Assembly: GCA_021292165.1 (NCBI GenBank) | Contig: CM037876.1 | Span: 39,418,575-39,482,574, forward strand | From: Shinisaurus crocodilurus | Lineage: Eukaryota; Chordata; Lepidosauria; Squamata; Shinisauridae | Reading direction: 5' to 3' | Length of the DNA stretch: 64,000 nucleotides | Shown here: one piece after another, positions 34,272 through 46,097 of the stretch | How positions within the stretch are numbered: the stretch's first letter is position 1 | Layout: each line of letters starts with the position of its first letter | The notes under the pieces: generated by a model | What the model was told of the DNA's origin: nothing | The model's input: only the letters and a program-made list of their open reading frames with translations | Databases searched by the model: none | Translations under genes and position numbers: made by a program

Positions 34272-34709
34272 GGGTGCAATCCCATGGCCCTCCAACCTTG
34301 TCTGGGGGGCCATAGGATGGGGTACAGTCACTGGTGCGACCTTGGAAATCCCTTCCGAGTCGCAGCGCCATGAAGTGCCCCCCCACCTTGTAGCCGGCAC
34401 GATTCTTTCCATGCCAGCTGGGAACTGAACAAGGAAAAATGTCTTCAGTTCCCCCATGGAGAGGCATTCCTGGGGGCAGGGAGGGGAGGAGCAAAGCACC
34501 GCCAGCTTCTGTAGAAAGCACCCCAGCCTCTCCTCCTCATGAGGAGATGTAAAACATCTAGATGGTCAAAATCGGTCCTCTAGATGTTTTGAGGGTGAGG
34601 GGAGCATGGCGGCAATCCTATGCGCCGTGCTCCTTCCGCACTCAATTAGATGCCCATAATCCTCCCTCCGGGTTCTGAGGATTACAGGCAGCCGCTTAGG
34701 ATGGGGCTG
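34272..34709. mobile_element. Long GGGTGCAATCC-group element (family E), copy 3 (TTA TSD)
   Basis: Starts gggtgcaatcccatgg and ends aggatggggctg, flanked by TTA at 34269-34271 and 34710-34712. Inner inverted pairs include aaaacatctagatggtc / ctctagatgtttt. 438 bp. Confidence 0.65.
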
Positions 34710-34785
34710 TTAGTCTTAAAGGTGACACAAGATTCTTCTTTTTGCGGCAACAGACTACCATGGCTACCCCTCTGCAAAATGATGC
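34702..34785 (-). repeat. Dispersed 'GGTAGC-GTGTTAGTCTGTT' repeat, copy 2
   Basis: 'gttagtcttaaaggtgacac' and 'cagactaccatggctacccc' are the inverse of the blocks at 27588-27716, here separated by 'ttctttttgcggcaa' instead of a CA repeat. Confidence 0.55.
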
Positions 34786-35454
34786 CAAAGCAAACATCAT
34801 CCAGAATCATTATACTTCTAAAGCATGATTAGCTCACATCTCACTGCATTTTCCTTTTTAATGGATGAGTTAAGTAACACTCTTGTTGGAGCTGTAATCT
34901 ATTAGAAATCACCTTTTCATTATTATAAAAAAGCGATGCTTTTTATAATTCTCCAAAATGAATTAATACAGTCCATCCCATGGGGTAGAACAAATATTTA
35001 GCATGCAGAATGGCCATATTCAGGGCTGTATCCTATTTGACACTGTGCTAACGTAAATTACATTGCACTAGTGTAAGCTACTTCTAGCACAACGCCAATA
35101 GCGTTTGCTGGCACGACATGTTTCCCCAGATGTCACAGTTTATTTTTGTTAGTGCTACTGTTGAATTGGATACTGCCCTCAATCTCTAGCATCAGTTAAA
35201 AAAATGAGCAGGTAGCAGGTGACCCCCCAGAGAGCCACTGCCAATTAGAGTAGATCATAATGGGCTAGATGGATAAATAGTCTGACATGGTAGAAGGAAA
35301 TTTCCTAGGTTCTATTCCTAGACATTCTTTTAGAATAAATTATGCACTTAGATCTTACTTACTCATCATGCTTAGATAACGATGTGGTGTCTCACCTAAC
35401 TATTAATTAGAAGTATTCAAACATTCCAAAAGGTATTGGATCTCTTACCACTAA

Positions 35455-35572
35455 AGGCACAATGCTATGCAAGTTTAGACAGAAAAAAGGCCTACAAATC
35501 CCGGCATGCCCTGGGGCATGTTGGGAGTTGTAGGCCTTCTTGTCCTGTCTAAACTTGCATAGGATTGTGCCC
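35455..35572. mobile_element. GGGTGCAATCC MITE, family A, copy 3 (TAA TSD)
   Basis: aggcacaatgctatgcaagt...cataggattgtgccc, flanked by TAA at 35452-35454 and 35573-35575. The core pairs 'cctacaaatcccggcatgcc' with 'atgttgggagttgtagg'. Confidence 0.85.
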
Positions 35573-35980
35573 TAACTGATTTTAACCATAAAAACTTTGC
35601 AAGGTTGTAAAGGGTCTGAACTTCTGCAAATCTTCACATACGGTGCTAATAATGTACCATCAACTACTACTGGAAAGTAGAAACCATGCGTCTGTCATGA
35701 ATATAGTGTGTAAATACATCTTCAGTTTGAATCCATATTTTGACTATTGTTCCTATTTGTAGTTATTTTGAAGGAAAATGCAAGAAACTCCATCATGGAT
35801 AAGAGCTTGGGCAGTTTCCAAAACACACATGAGAAACTATTTGGCTTATATGCTGGAATATTGGGGTGGGGGTGAAAGCTGGAAAAATTATGTTAAACTG
35901 TAGTCTAAAAACAAAACAAGAATTATTACTTTGACAAATATTGTGGCAAGTATTCACAAAATATATGCATTGCTCTGCTC

Positions 35981-36108
35981 CTGAGCTTTCTCCAACCTGG
36001 TGCCCTCCAGATGTTTTGGATGACAACTCCCAGCATCTGACCACTGGCCATATTGGCTGGTGCTGATGGGAGTGCATCTGGAGGGCGCCAGGTTGGGGAA
36101 GACTGCGC
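35981..36108. mobile_element. Palindromic hAT-type MITE
   Basis: 'ctccaacctggtgccctcca' pairs with 'ggagggcgccaggttgggga'. The core is gatgttttggatgacaactc. No clear target duplication, so the ends are approximate. Confidence 0.7.
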
Positions 36109-36229
36109 TACTCTCTATCACTTTGGCTGATCAGAAGTGGGAGGCATGCCATCTGTTAACTTCCGGATCTACATCTTGAAGATATAAAACATTTGTAAGT
36201 CCTGTTAAGTTCTCAATGAAAAGCTTTGC

Positions 36230-37217
36230 GCCAAGTAAGTGGTAGTTGTAATTTCCAGTTTAGGGCCTTATGTAACAAAAAGGGATTGTGAAGAGCTTCA
36301 AAAGGATCTCTCCAAAGTGGGAGATTGGGCATCAAAATAGCAAATGTGTTTCAATGTAAGCAAGTGTAAAGTGATGCACATTGGGGCAAAAAAATCCCAA
36401 CTTCAAGTATAAGCTGATAGGATTTGAGCTAGCGGTGACTGACAGAGAAAGAGACCTTGGGGTTGTGGTGGACAGCCCAATGAAAATGTCGACTCAGTGT
36501 GCAGATGCTGTGAAAATGGCAAACTCCATGTTAGACATAGTTAGGGAAGGAACTGAAAAGAAAACTGCCAAGATCATACTGCCCTTATACAAAACTATCA
36601 TGCAACCACACTTAGAATACTGTGTACAGTCACCACACCTAAAAAAGGACATTGTAGATTTGGAAAATGTGCAGAAAAGGGCAAGTGAAATTATCACGGG
36701 GCTGGATCAACTCCCCTATGAGGAAAGGTTACAACAGTGGGATTGTTTAGCTTAGAAAAAAGGCAAGTAAGGGGAGACCATAGAGGTGTACATGCATTAT
36801 GTGGAGAAAGTAGATAGGAAGACATTTCTCTCTCATAATACCAGAACCCAGGGTCATCCCATGAAGCTGATTGGTGGGAGATTCAAGACAGATAAAAGGA
36901 AGTACTTCTTCACACATCACATAGTTAAACGATGGAATTCACTTCCACAAGATGTAGTGATGGCCACCAATTTGGAGGGAAGGGAATCGGACATGGAGGA
37001 GAAGGCTATCAATGGCTACTAGTCCTGATTGGCTATATGCTACCTCCAGGATCAGAGGCAGTACGCCTAGTATACCAGCTGCTGGGGAACATGGACAAGA
37101 GGGTGCTGTTGCACTCATGTCCTGCTTGTGGGATCCTGTGGGCAGCTGACTGGCTACAAATGCTGGACTAGGTGGACCCTTGTTTTGATCCAGCATGGCT
37201 CTTCTTACGTTCTTATG
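36230..37217 (+). mobile_element. CR1-group LINE, 3' kilobase with RT C-terminus
   Basis: One frame (36381-36755) reads LGVVVDSPMKMS, LPLYKTIMQPHLEYCVQSPH and KRASEIITGLDQLPYEERLQ; a second (36786-37022) reads HHIVKRWNSLPQDVVMATNL. Together they give the C-terminal end of a CR1-type ORF2, broken by frameshift and stop near 36755. The noncoding end (ggatcagaggcagtacgcct ... cttacgttcttatg) defines the 3' fragments at 6669, 9838 and 40545. Confidence 0.8.
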
Positions 37218-37945
37218 TATAAACACAACTCTGCTCACATGTTGGATGAGCACCCCTTCTCCCATTGTGGCCTGAGGTTCTAACATTGTCTCTAAATAAT
37301 AACAACCTATCAGATATGCTTGGGGGTTGAATATAGACAGCCATACAGATCTCAGATTTTGACCACATCAGCAGTGTAAATGAACATGCTAAACTGATAA
37401 GTGGGAGAGGAAAGATAATTGCCTTTCCTATGCTAGCATTTTGCATTAATTTTAGGAATCTTTTTTTTAAAAAAGAGAGGATGGCGATGCTGTGTGCCAA
37501 ACAGACCAGGGGGTCTCGATATCTAAATCAGTGTAGCAGCTAGACTACTAGAGTGTTTAATTTTGATAGATTAAGCTGACATGACCTACATTGCAGTCTG
37601 ATACTGGAATGAATGCAATAAGAGTTTCTACAATATTTTTCCTTCTGTTAAACTTTACAAGTGGTATGTAATTAAAACAGTTATGCTTCCATATATACTT
37701 CCAGTTATATCTAAATACATAAGTATTATTCCTGTGTGTGGCTGATCATGGGGATCTAAATGCCACCAGTTCTCTGTCGTGGAAAAGAGTGTGCATTTGT
37801 ATTTACATTTGGAGATATCTTTTTTAAAATACCTCCATATAATGACTCCTAAGATCCAGATGAAGGACAGTTTGAGATTTAACAGGCTTAAATAATGAAT
37901 TTATCCTTACTTTCCACTGGCATCAGTCTATCATTTGACTTAGCT

Positions 37946-38246
37946 TTTATTTATTTATTTATTTATTAGATTTGTATACCGTCCAGCTGGCAAACACCCT
38001 CAGGGTGGTTTACAATCATAAAAACAAACAAACAAACAAACAACAAAATAGCCAATAAATAAATAAATACATCATCATCATAATACAACAATACAAGTAT
38101 TAAAATAATTCAATATTAAACATTAAAACCATTAAAATATATGTACTAAAACATTGAGGAGCCACAGTAAAATGAATAAAACAACAGATTAAAGGTTAAA
38201 TGCCTGCTTAAAGATGAAGGGTTTAACCTGGTGTTTAAATGTATAC
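37946..38246 (-). mobile_element. LINE 3' tail (L2-like)
   Basis: 'tttatttatttatttattag' then 'tataccgtccagctggcaaa' and 'cagggtggtttacaatcata' form the reverse complement of an L2-type 3' end with its ATAAATAAAT tail. Confidence 0.6.
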
Positions 38247-38249
38247 AAT

Positions 38250-38314
38250 GAAGATGCAAGCTCCATTGAACTCAGTGGAACTTACTTCTGAGTAGACAGT
38301 ATAGGATGGTACTG
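38250..38314. mobile_element. GGCTGCAATCC MITE, family C, copy 4 (left-truncated)
   Basis: 'ctccattgaactcagtggaa' and 'tctgagtagacagtatagga', ending tactg before TTA. The left end is missing at the LINE tail. Confidence 0.6.
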
Positions 38315-38317
38315 TTA

Positions 38318-40014
38318 GTCTTGGAGCTGACTGAAGTTCAGAGAAATCTAAAGTGTGGTCAGGGAAAAGCAGAGTGACAGAAGGTGTAGGGTATTTCCTT
38401 TTATTTTTCACTACCCCAGCTTCAATCTGGCCCCTCAGAGGATCTGCAGGACTTTGGATCCAGCAGATCGAAAGCCATTGGCAGCCCACTCCTGCCCTGC
38501 TTCTGAAACAGCCCAGTTCAGGTTCTTCCACCAGCTACTACCCTTGGAAATGCCACCAGCAATAGTTTTCTGCCCATGCAGCTTTTCCTGGATGGAACAA
38601 GGCCACTGGGGAAGGCAGATAGAAACTTTCCCACCCCATGGAGAACCTGTCTACCAGTGGAGGCCAGTGGAGGGACACCTTTATCCAATCCTAACTCCCT
38701 TTTGCAAGCTAGCTCTGAGGATTAGGAAATTAGAGCTGTGTGCACACATGGCCACTCAAAATTCTCCGCCCTATTTGTGGACAGAGAAATTGGGGGGAAA
38801 CTGTCACCAAATTTCTCCAGCAGGAGGAGAAATTCTCAACAATTTCTCACAGGTAGGGCTCACCATTGGCAGGGGTTGTAGTACAGCTTCTTTCTATTTT
38901 TGTAAGAATGGGGGGGGGGGTTATGCTGCTACTGCAAGTGGCAACAGCATCAAGTATGTTGGCAGTCTGGCTGCCGTTTGCATCCACCACAATGCAGGTG
39001 TGAAGCGAGCAGTATTGTGTCCAGCTCCAGGGAAGGGGGGGAGCTAATGCAATGCCAAAATCTGTCCTCCAATTTCCTGAAAGTTTCCTTCCCCCATGAA
39101 AGAGGCTTCTATTGTTCTGCTCATTCTCAGGGCACTTTATAATTTATTTTTGTTGCATTTTTGAGCTTACCTAATCACTGCAAGGTGACCAAGAGTGCTG
39201 TGTGTGTGTGTGTTCCTTCTATTACACATCTCTCGGGGAGGTAATGGGGGAGGAATTACCTCATGATGTCTTCCTGTGGGTTTTTATTAACGTGTGGGAA
39301 TCCAAGGAGGCTACAGGCTGCTGCAGGATAGTTGATTGTACGGTGAAAAACAGGATACTTGTGCACACTCCTCAGCCACCTTCCAAGTAAGGTAAAGCAC
39401 AAGAAACCCAAATGCAACCCATGAGAATTTCTCCGAAATTTTCTTCAGCATTGAATTTCTTTTTGAAAGCCATTTCCTTTCTATCAAATCGAAAGAGAAT
39501 GGTTGGGGGGGGGGGGGAGTGGGATACATTTTCAGCACAGAGTTTGATAGGATTACACTCTTTCAATCTTGAATGGTGCCAAGGGTCTGGTGTGAGACGG
39601 AACATATTGTCAACAACCTGAACTGCTTGGGAGCAATGACCACAGTGACATTTCATAAATGAGGGAATTAATTAAAAGGAAGTAGAAAAGGGAAGTCAGG
39701 AGCGTCAAATTTCTTCAGGACACTTGCAGTTTACCACTATATTAGATATGGTTCAGATTAGGTATACATGATGTATGGCATATACACAACTCAAATAAAA
39801 GCTTCCTTTATAAAGTGGAAGTCTTGTCCAAATGAGGCAAATTTTAAAAAGCAGAAATTATCTTTTGTCCAAGGATTTTTAGTTTACAAAACTGACTTCA
39901 ATAGTTTTAAAGGGGGATTGTGCAGATTCATGGATGATAGGTCTATCAACTACTATTAGTCATGACAGCTAAATTTACCAAACTATGACTGGCTCACCAG
40001 CTATAGCCTTTCCT
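38318..40014. other. No gene seen; flanking sequence
   Basis: Contains a 230-codon frame at 38355-39047 without recognisable domains, low-complexity G and GT runs, and no repeat I can name. Confidence 0.35.
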
Positions 40015-40500
40015 GGATTCAGCTAATCTGTCCTTAATTGTCCATGCTCTGGTAATATATTGGCTAGATTACTTCAACAGGCTCTATGTGGGGCTCCCCT
40101 TGAAGATGGTCCAGAAGCTGCAGCTAGGGCAGAATGCTGTGGCCCAGCTACTGGTAGGAGGGATCATATTACATCTATCCTGAAAGCACTGCACTGACTG
40201 CCAGTGAGTTACTGAGCCCAATTTAAGGTCTTGCTTTTATTACGGTATATAAAGCCCTTATTTAGGATCAAGGTAACTGAGGGAGTGCCTTTTGTTAAAT
40301 GCTTAACGAAAGCATTTGGTGCCTGGCTTGTTGGTTTGGATGTTTTTAGGTTATATTATTCTTGTTGTATTTTAAATTGTTTTATTGTGATAGTATCATT
40401 TTATTAATGTTGTACTAGTACTTCTTTTATTAATATTTGTAAGCTGCTCTGGGCTCCTTTGGAGGAAAGGTATAAGAATTTTAAATACATAAATAAATAG
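40015..40500 (+). mobile_element. L2-clade LINE 3' end, decayed
   Basis: 'aacaggctctatgtggggct', then 'aagatggtccagaagctgca', matches the L2 region at 53735-53790. The 3' end is 'taaatacataaataaatag'. Reading frame broken. Confidence 0.7.
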
Positions 40501-40544
40501 TACCTCCATTAGTATCAGTAGCTGGGGAATAAATGAAACATGAA

Positions 40545-40680
40545 GGCTATGGCACTTATGCCTTGCCTGGAAGCTTCCAGAAAGCATCTGGTTGTCCACT
40601 TTGAGAAACAAGATGGTCAACTACATGGGTGCTTGGTCTGATAAAGTGGCAGGGCTCTGCTCATGTGCTATTTAATATTT
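40545..40680 (+). mobile_element. CR1-group LINE 3' remnant
   Basis: 'aagcatctggttgtccactt' and 'gcttggtctgataaagtggc' parallel the 3' end at 6735-6945. Decayed. Confidence 0.5.
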
Positions 40681-41248
40681 AGATTCTTCATTTTGTGCTC
40701 GGGTGGCAGTACCAGAGTATTAAAAATAAATGCAGGTCATCAGATACGAAAAATGCATGCAGCTGTAAATTGCCATCTTTGCCTTTCAATGACATTCAAT
40801 TCAGATCCTTTCCTGCTCACATGTATTTACCAAACTGCAAAATGTTTTAGTACTTATTCCATAGTCTGTTCCAGGGATAGGCAACCTTTTTGGCTGTGGG
40901 CACATTTGGCAATTTGACAAACCATCCTTTTAACTTTTAAAGTGAATCCTCATTCATGGGAACTGATTTAGTCCCTTTTTCTTTCAGCTCAAAACTCTTT
41001 TTGTATAACATAGGGAAAGGACAGGCTGCCACAAAAGATAGCTGTTTCACAGGACTAATGAAGTGTCTGACCAATATCTTCATATTTGATTTGTGAAATA
41101 ACAGCTCTAATAACCTGGACTATTTTACAAGTTGGGTGGACCTGTTCCGGGAATGAAAGCACGATGGGTGCAATCCATCAGACCCATTTCCTGTGGGCTT
41201 TCAACCTCATTGAAATGAATGTATATTGTGCAGCAACAGCACTTAGTG

Positions 41249-41365
41249 CAGGGACAGGCGACATGGTGCCCTCCAGATGTTTTGGACTACAACTCCCACA
41301 ACTCCAGACCCTTGGCCATGCTGGGTGGGGCTTATGGGAGTTGTAGTCCAGGTTGCCTATACCTG
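41249..41365. mobile_element. Palindromic hAT MITE with 8-bp TSD
   Basis: Starts cagggacaggcgacatgg and ends ccaggttgcctatacctg. The arms pair 'ttttggactacaactcccac' with 'tatgggagttgtagtcca'. Flanked by a perfect ACTTAGTG at 41241-41248 and 41366-41373, which identifies the superfamily for its relatives at 1546, 35981 and 50066. 117 bp. Confidence 0.9.
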
Positions 41366-41964
41366 ACTTAGTGAATCTCATTCTGGAGTTAGAAAAGATT
41401 GAATATAGGAGCAATACTAAAGTCTTTTTTTTTTCTTTGCTTCATTTCCTGCTAACTTCTGTAATTGCTGGTCACCATTTCACTTTGATCTTTCCTTGCA
41501 TAGAAACAGAAATTGGACCCATGCGCTTGTGTAAGAAGCTCATTTCCCAAGTGGATGCTGTGTTTGCTGCCAGACCATCATTGCAGGAAACAGTGTATTA
41601 CAAGTATGAATAAAATCTGATGATTCATGGGAGTGACTTCATTCTTTTCGCTGTCATTGGTGAAGCCTGGTCATTAATTCATAGAAGAGATATTCATGAA
41701 TTACCAGGTTCCACCAGTGAATTGCTCTGTGGTTTATGACATAACCCATACTTGGTCTGTTATTTTGTTTAATATTATATTGCATTTTTCTTCAATCCCC
41801 TATAGGAATGTATAGGCACAAGGCCAGATTTTGATGTAAGTATCAAAGGGGCGTGAATCTGGACCAACTCAATACAGGTCTGATGACTTTACAACTTAAA
41901 AACTGAAATCAAAATGTAGATTTTTCTGTATTTAATTATAAAATGATACTGATTTAGTTATGCA

Positions 41965-42055
41965 GGCTGCAATCCTATACCTAGTTTCTTAGGAGTCAGC
42001 CCCACTGAACCCAATGGGGCTTACCTTTGAGTAGACATGTTATAGGCTTGTGCTG
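41965..42055. mobile_element. GGCTGCAATCC MITE, family C, copy 3
   Basis: ggctgcaatcctatacctag...ataggcttgtgctg, followed by TTA. The core is cagccccactgaacccaatg. The left flank (gca) does not match, so the duplication is lost. Confidence 0.7.
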
Positions 42056-42058
42056 TTA

Positions 42059-43332
42059 GCATTTTTATACCCCACGTTTCAGACAGGTTTGTTCCCCAAA
42101 GTGGCTAATAATTACAGTTCACAAAAAGCTACAATATATTAGGGAAATGTGGACGTATTTATGACAGCCTCTTTTAATCCCTAGTAGTTGATGTCATAGT
42201 CTAGTTTCCAGGCTCCCTCCACCAAAGAGTGGCAGTGGTGCAGTGGAGCTCGCAGGGATGCAGCACCAACACTTCTTTTATTAGCAGGGACAATGATGTC
42301 ATCTGCCACCCAGCTCAGAATTCCCTAATACCTCTGAGCTGAGCTGCAATCCTCACAGTAGCGGGGGTTAACTTTCCCAGCAACAATATATTGTTCCTTG
42401 TTGGAATATAGAGTATTTTGGGATGGTTTGGACGGACTTGAATGGGTAATTAAGACCCATTAGCTTTACAAAAGACCTGCTCCTAGCAGATGAAAACTTC
42501 TAGAATGGTTTTGTTGATATGGGTCAACACAGATCCCTCCAATTTTGGACTCTCCTTGGGGGCATGTCTATGGGGACTGCCATGATGAGTGCTTGTGCCA
42601 CAAATTTACCAGTACAACACTGGGGAGGGGGCAGAACAATGCTCAAATTTTGGGGGGAAAGCTAGGGGGATGAAATCAAGATGCCAGGGCCCCCACATCC
42701 CAACTCTTCCAATTTTAGGCAATCCCCACCCCTGCTCCATACCCATATAAAAACAGCAGCTAAGGGGCTAACACAACAGGTAAGGGAGGCAGGGACCTGT
42801 CCGGTCCCCCTGCAATTTGAGCACTGGGGTGGAAGCAGTTGCAGATGGACTGAGTGGCTGCTGGGCTGGGTGATGATAAAGATGTCACCACACAGAGGCA
42901 GCCCTTCTGACAATATGGTCACCCCATCCACTGCCAACTTATTTAGATTGCATAATGCACCTTCTGCAGTCTGGGACATCTGTCCATGTGAGGCTCACTT
43001 CCAAGTGCTTTGCCACCTGGGAAGTAAAGTATCTCCTTCAAGTGGGATTGTCTCCTTCCTGCAGACAGTCATTCACCATCTTCAAGGTCAGTGAGGTGTT
43101 GTGGGTGGTGGGAAACAGGGAAGTGAAAACACCATCGCTGTAGTATCTGCACATATAAAAGCTGCACTTACAGGCAAATATTATGACTTCTGCTGGTTTG
43201 AATCAAATTGTACCACAAATTTCATTTTATCAGGATCCGGTCCATGAGAATCTATTTTAGCCTGCTATGACTTTGGCATATTTTACACGTGCAGTAGAAT
43301 GAGGTGGAAATGAATTTAATTAATTAATTAAT
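42059..43332. other. No gene seen; flanking sequence
   Basis: Includes overlapping chance frames on both strands at 42660-43100 with no family motif. Otherwise featureless. Confidence 0.4.
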
Positions 43333-43335
43333 TAA

Positions 43336-43444
43336 AGGTGCAATCCCATGCAAGTTTAGACAGAAAAAAGACCTACAACTCCCAGCATGCCCTGCTGGGA
43401 GTTGTAGGCCTTTTTTCTGTCTAAACTTGCATAGGATTTTGCCT
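43336..43444. mobile_element. GGGTGCAATCC MITE, family A, copy 4 (TAA TSD)
   Basis: The cleanest palindrome of the family: caagtttagacagaaaaaag / cttttttctgtctaaacttg around acaactcccagcatgccctg. Flanked by TAA at 43333-43335 and 43445-43447, next to a (TTAA)n run. 109 bp. Confidence 0.9.
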
Positions 43445-43799
43445 TAAATTCCTTTTGAAGCACGCTGGGAGTTGTAGGTGTGTGTGTTTTCCATATAAAG
43501 ATTAATTTTTTATTCCTCCCTTCAAGATGAAAGGGTTCCCAGAGTGTCTAATAATTAATTTAACTAATTAAAACAAAATAAAAATACTTAGGAACAATCC
43601 CTGTCAATAAGCCCTGGTCCTTATCCATTCTGTGCAGTTCTCCTTGCTTCTGGCTGGGCTTACTAAGGAATTTGTCCCCTGCAGATGCCCTGAAAGCAAC
43701 TTCAGCATTGCAAATGCTCTATGACCACATTAACAAGAGCCATCTCACATAACTTTGCCCACCTCTTAAGTGAGATTTTAAAAACTCATACCCAGCCAT

Positions 43800-44060
43800 C
43801 TTAAAGGGATAGTAATATGGTGCCCTGACCTTGGAATGCCCTCCCAAAGGAGACACGATTGGCACCAACTTTGTTTGCATTTCGGTGCCAGATTAAAATC
43901 ACTCAGAGATTTACCAAGAGATCCAGATCTAACTTCTGCCCACCCCTGTTCTATATAATATCAATCTTCTATATAAATGGCTTTTCCTCTGTTCCTAGAC
44001 CACCACAACCTAAGATATTATTGTGGATGCACACTATAGATTAAAAAAAGCTCTTGGACA
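43800..44060 (+). mobile_element. L2-clade LINE 3' fragment
   Basis: 'ccttggaatgccctcccaaa' followed by a frame with LAPTLFAFRCQIKIT resembles the L2 'WNSLP..APS...FRRALKTWLF' C-terminus. Decayed. Confidence 0.5.
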
Positions 44061-45513
44061 TTGTAACTGTGAAAGTTTTAGATGTGGTATAATATTTGCA
44101 CTGAGAAAAACCAGTCATCTATCCAACTTGTCAAAAAGTGAACAAAAGATCTATGTGGAATTCTGGGCAACATTTTAATCTTTGTGCCAACAAGAAGAGA
44201 GTTCATGAATTTTAAAATGCTACTACTTATATTTTAACAGTGATGATTATATTAACATGAACTAAATTCAGTCTTGCAAAGCAGTCAAGGGCATTTGCAG
44301 TGGGTCTGCATCTGCAAATTCAATAAGAAAGGGATGAGGGGAGGCCATAAAATGTATTTATTTCTATGGCTTATATTTAAATTAAAAGTGATGACTTCAG
44401 GGAGGGGAATAGAGTATGGGAGTTTGGGAGTTCTTCTTTTCATCTCCCAGGAAAAAAACCTATTGATTGCTTCTCAGTACCTTCATTTTTTTATATGTTT
44501 GCAGGGAAGGTTCCCCCCCCCCCTTCTTTCCTAGTGTGGCATTCTTTATGGATTGTCCCTGTTCAACATCTTTTCCCATAACCATATATTCTGGGAACTG
44601 AAAGATCTCATCTGCCAGTCACTTGAACTGCTTTTGCTTCCTATTACAATGTTTTAGACTCACAAAAGATAATGGGAAACTGGTTTAGAATCACAAAAAT
44701 AATGTAAATATTCCAGCTGAAGTAATGTGATAGTTGACTTCTGCCTGCAGTCAAAGGAAAGGCTTCCGTTGGCCCAAATGAGTGAAGTGCTTCCAAGAGC
44801 AAACCTACATCACTACTTTACTTACAGCAGTTTAACTATCATGGGTTCTTTCCAGAAACCCTGGAAGATGTACCGGTAGTTTGGTGAGGGCAGGGAGAAT
44901 TCTTTATTAGACATCTCATATTCTTTATTAGAGATTCCAATTGAGCCTTTTCCCTTTATTCAGGAAAAAATGGGTAAGGGAAGCTTAAACCCTCCCTTCC
45001 TGGAGCACTGTGGCCCCAATCTGGATTGGGACCATGCACACTTACCGGTACATGAGAGTAAAGAAAAATAGCAGGCTACACCAACACGATTAGCAGAACA
45101 TGTGGTTCGATCCCCACTTATTCCCTTACCAGTAAGCAATCCCTTTGTGGTGTCTTTGGGAGAAGTTATGACAATTAAGCTTGTTCTGTGTAAAAAGAAT
45201 ACCTCCCCCACCCCCAAATATCACATAGGATTTAATTCAGACATTAATGTACATCATCTGATTACTCTGCACTTGGTTACTACACCCCTGATAACTTGCA
45301 GCTGAACATAAGAAATGACTCCACTGGAAATGTGTTGGAAACAAGGATTATTTTCAGGTGATATGTGGTCTTCCTAGATCAGTAATGGCTTATTCACACA
45401 AGACAGTGATTGCTTGATTTTGTAATCAAGTGATGGGCCTAATTTTGTAATCAAGTGTCTAAAAGCCTATATTTATTATCAGAACAATTAGAGCATGTAT
45501 ATATAGTTTAACT
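44061..45513. other. No gene seen; flanking sequence
   Basis: About 1.4 kb with no repeat or coding frame I recognise. Confidence 0.4.
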
Positions 45514-45534
45514 CAGCTTCCCCAAGCCCGGTGC
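45514..45534. mobile_element. Interrupted end of a palindromic hAT MITE
   Basis: 'cttccccaagcccggtgccc' is the left end of the family at 41249, cut off by the RTE insertion that follows. Confidence 0.45.
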
Positions 45535-46097
45535 CCTAGTAGTAGTAGGTGATCACTCGTGATCGAGTAAGATTGTCTTCCAGGATAAAATTACAAAAAG
45601 AAAATTATAAAAAGACGAAATTCTAAAAAATTGTGTAGACTCTAGCGATGGGTCCGTAAGTGACTGTGGAGGCCAATTCTAGATCCACACAGCTTCCCAC
45701 AGCGAGGACACAGGTTACCAGATGGAAGATGGTCCTGTAAAGGATTCGTTTGACGTGCTTTTCGCTTAGCACGTTTCTCCCTTTCACCTTGCACTCGGGC
45801 TTCTTCAAAGTCCATGGAACCTTTGTGAAAGGCCGACCTCCAGTTAGATCGTTCATGGGCCAGAGCTTCCCAGTTTTCGATGTCTATATTGCATTTTTTT
45901 TTTTTAGATTAGCCTTAAGAACATCTTTAAACCTCTTATGCTGACCACCGATATTCCGCTTTCCATCCTTGAGTTGGGAAAAAAGTAACTGCTTTGGGAG
46001 ACGGCAGTCAGGCATTCGAACAACATGACCGGTCCACTGAAGTTGGCGTTGAAGGATCAAACAAAGAAACCTATCTAGAGCCTCTCTGGGTCTCTGG
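45535..46097 (-). mobile_element. RTE-like LINE 3' part with zinc-finger C-terminus
   Basis: The minus strand encodes LDRFLCLILQRQLQWTGHVV, RMPDCRLPKQLLFSQLKDGK, then (46 codons on) GSMDFEEARVQ and a CPHCGK...HLRTHR-type C2H2 finger, with frame breaks. This is the C-terminal part of RTE-like LINE proteins (recalled similarity). The 3' end is gatcgagtaagattgtcttc. The 5' side is interrupted by an L1-like insertion. Confidence 0.7.

Noticed and set aside
38355..39047. 230-codon plus-strand frame
   Set aside because: No domain, no similarity I recognise, and low-complexity poly-Gly near its end. A chance frame is more likely.
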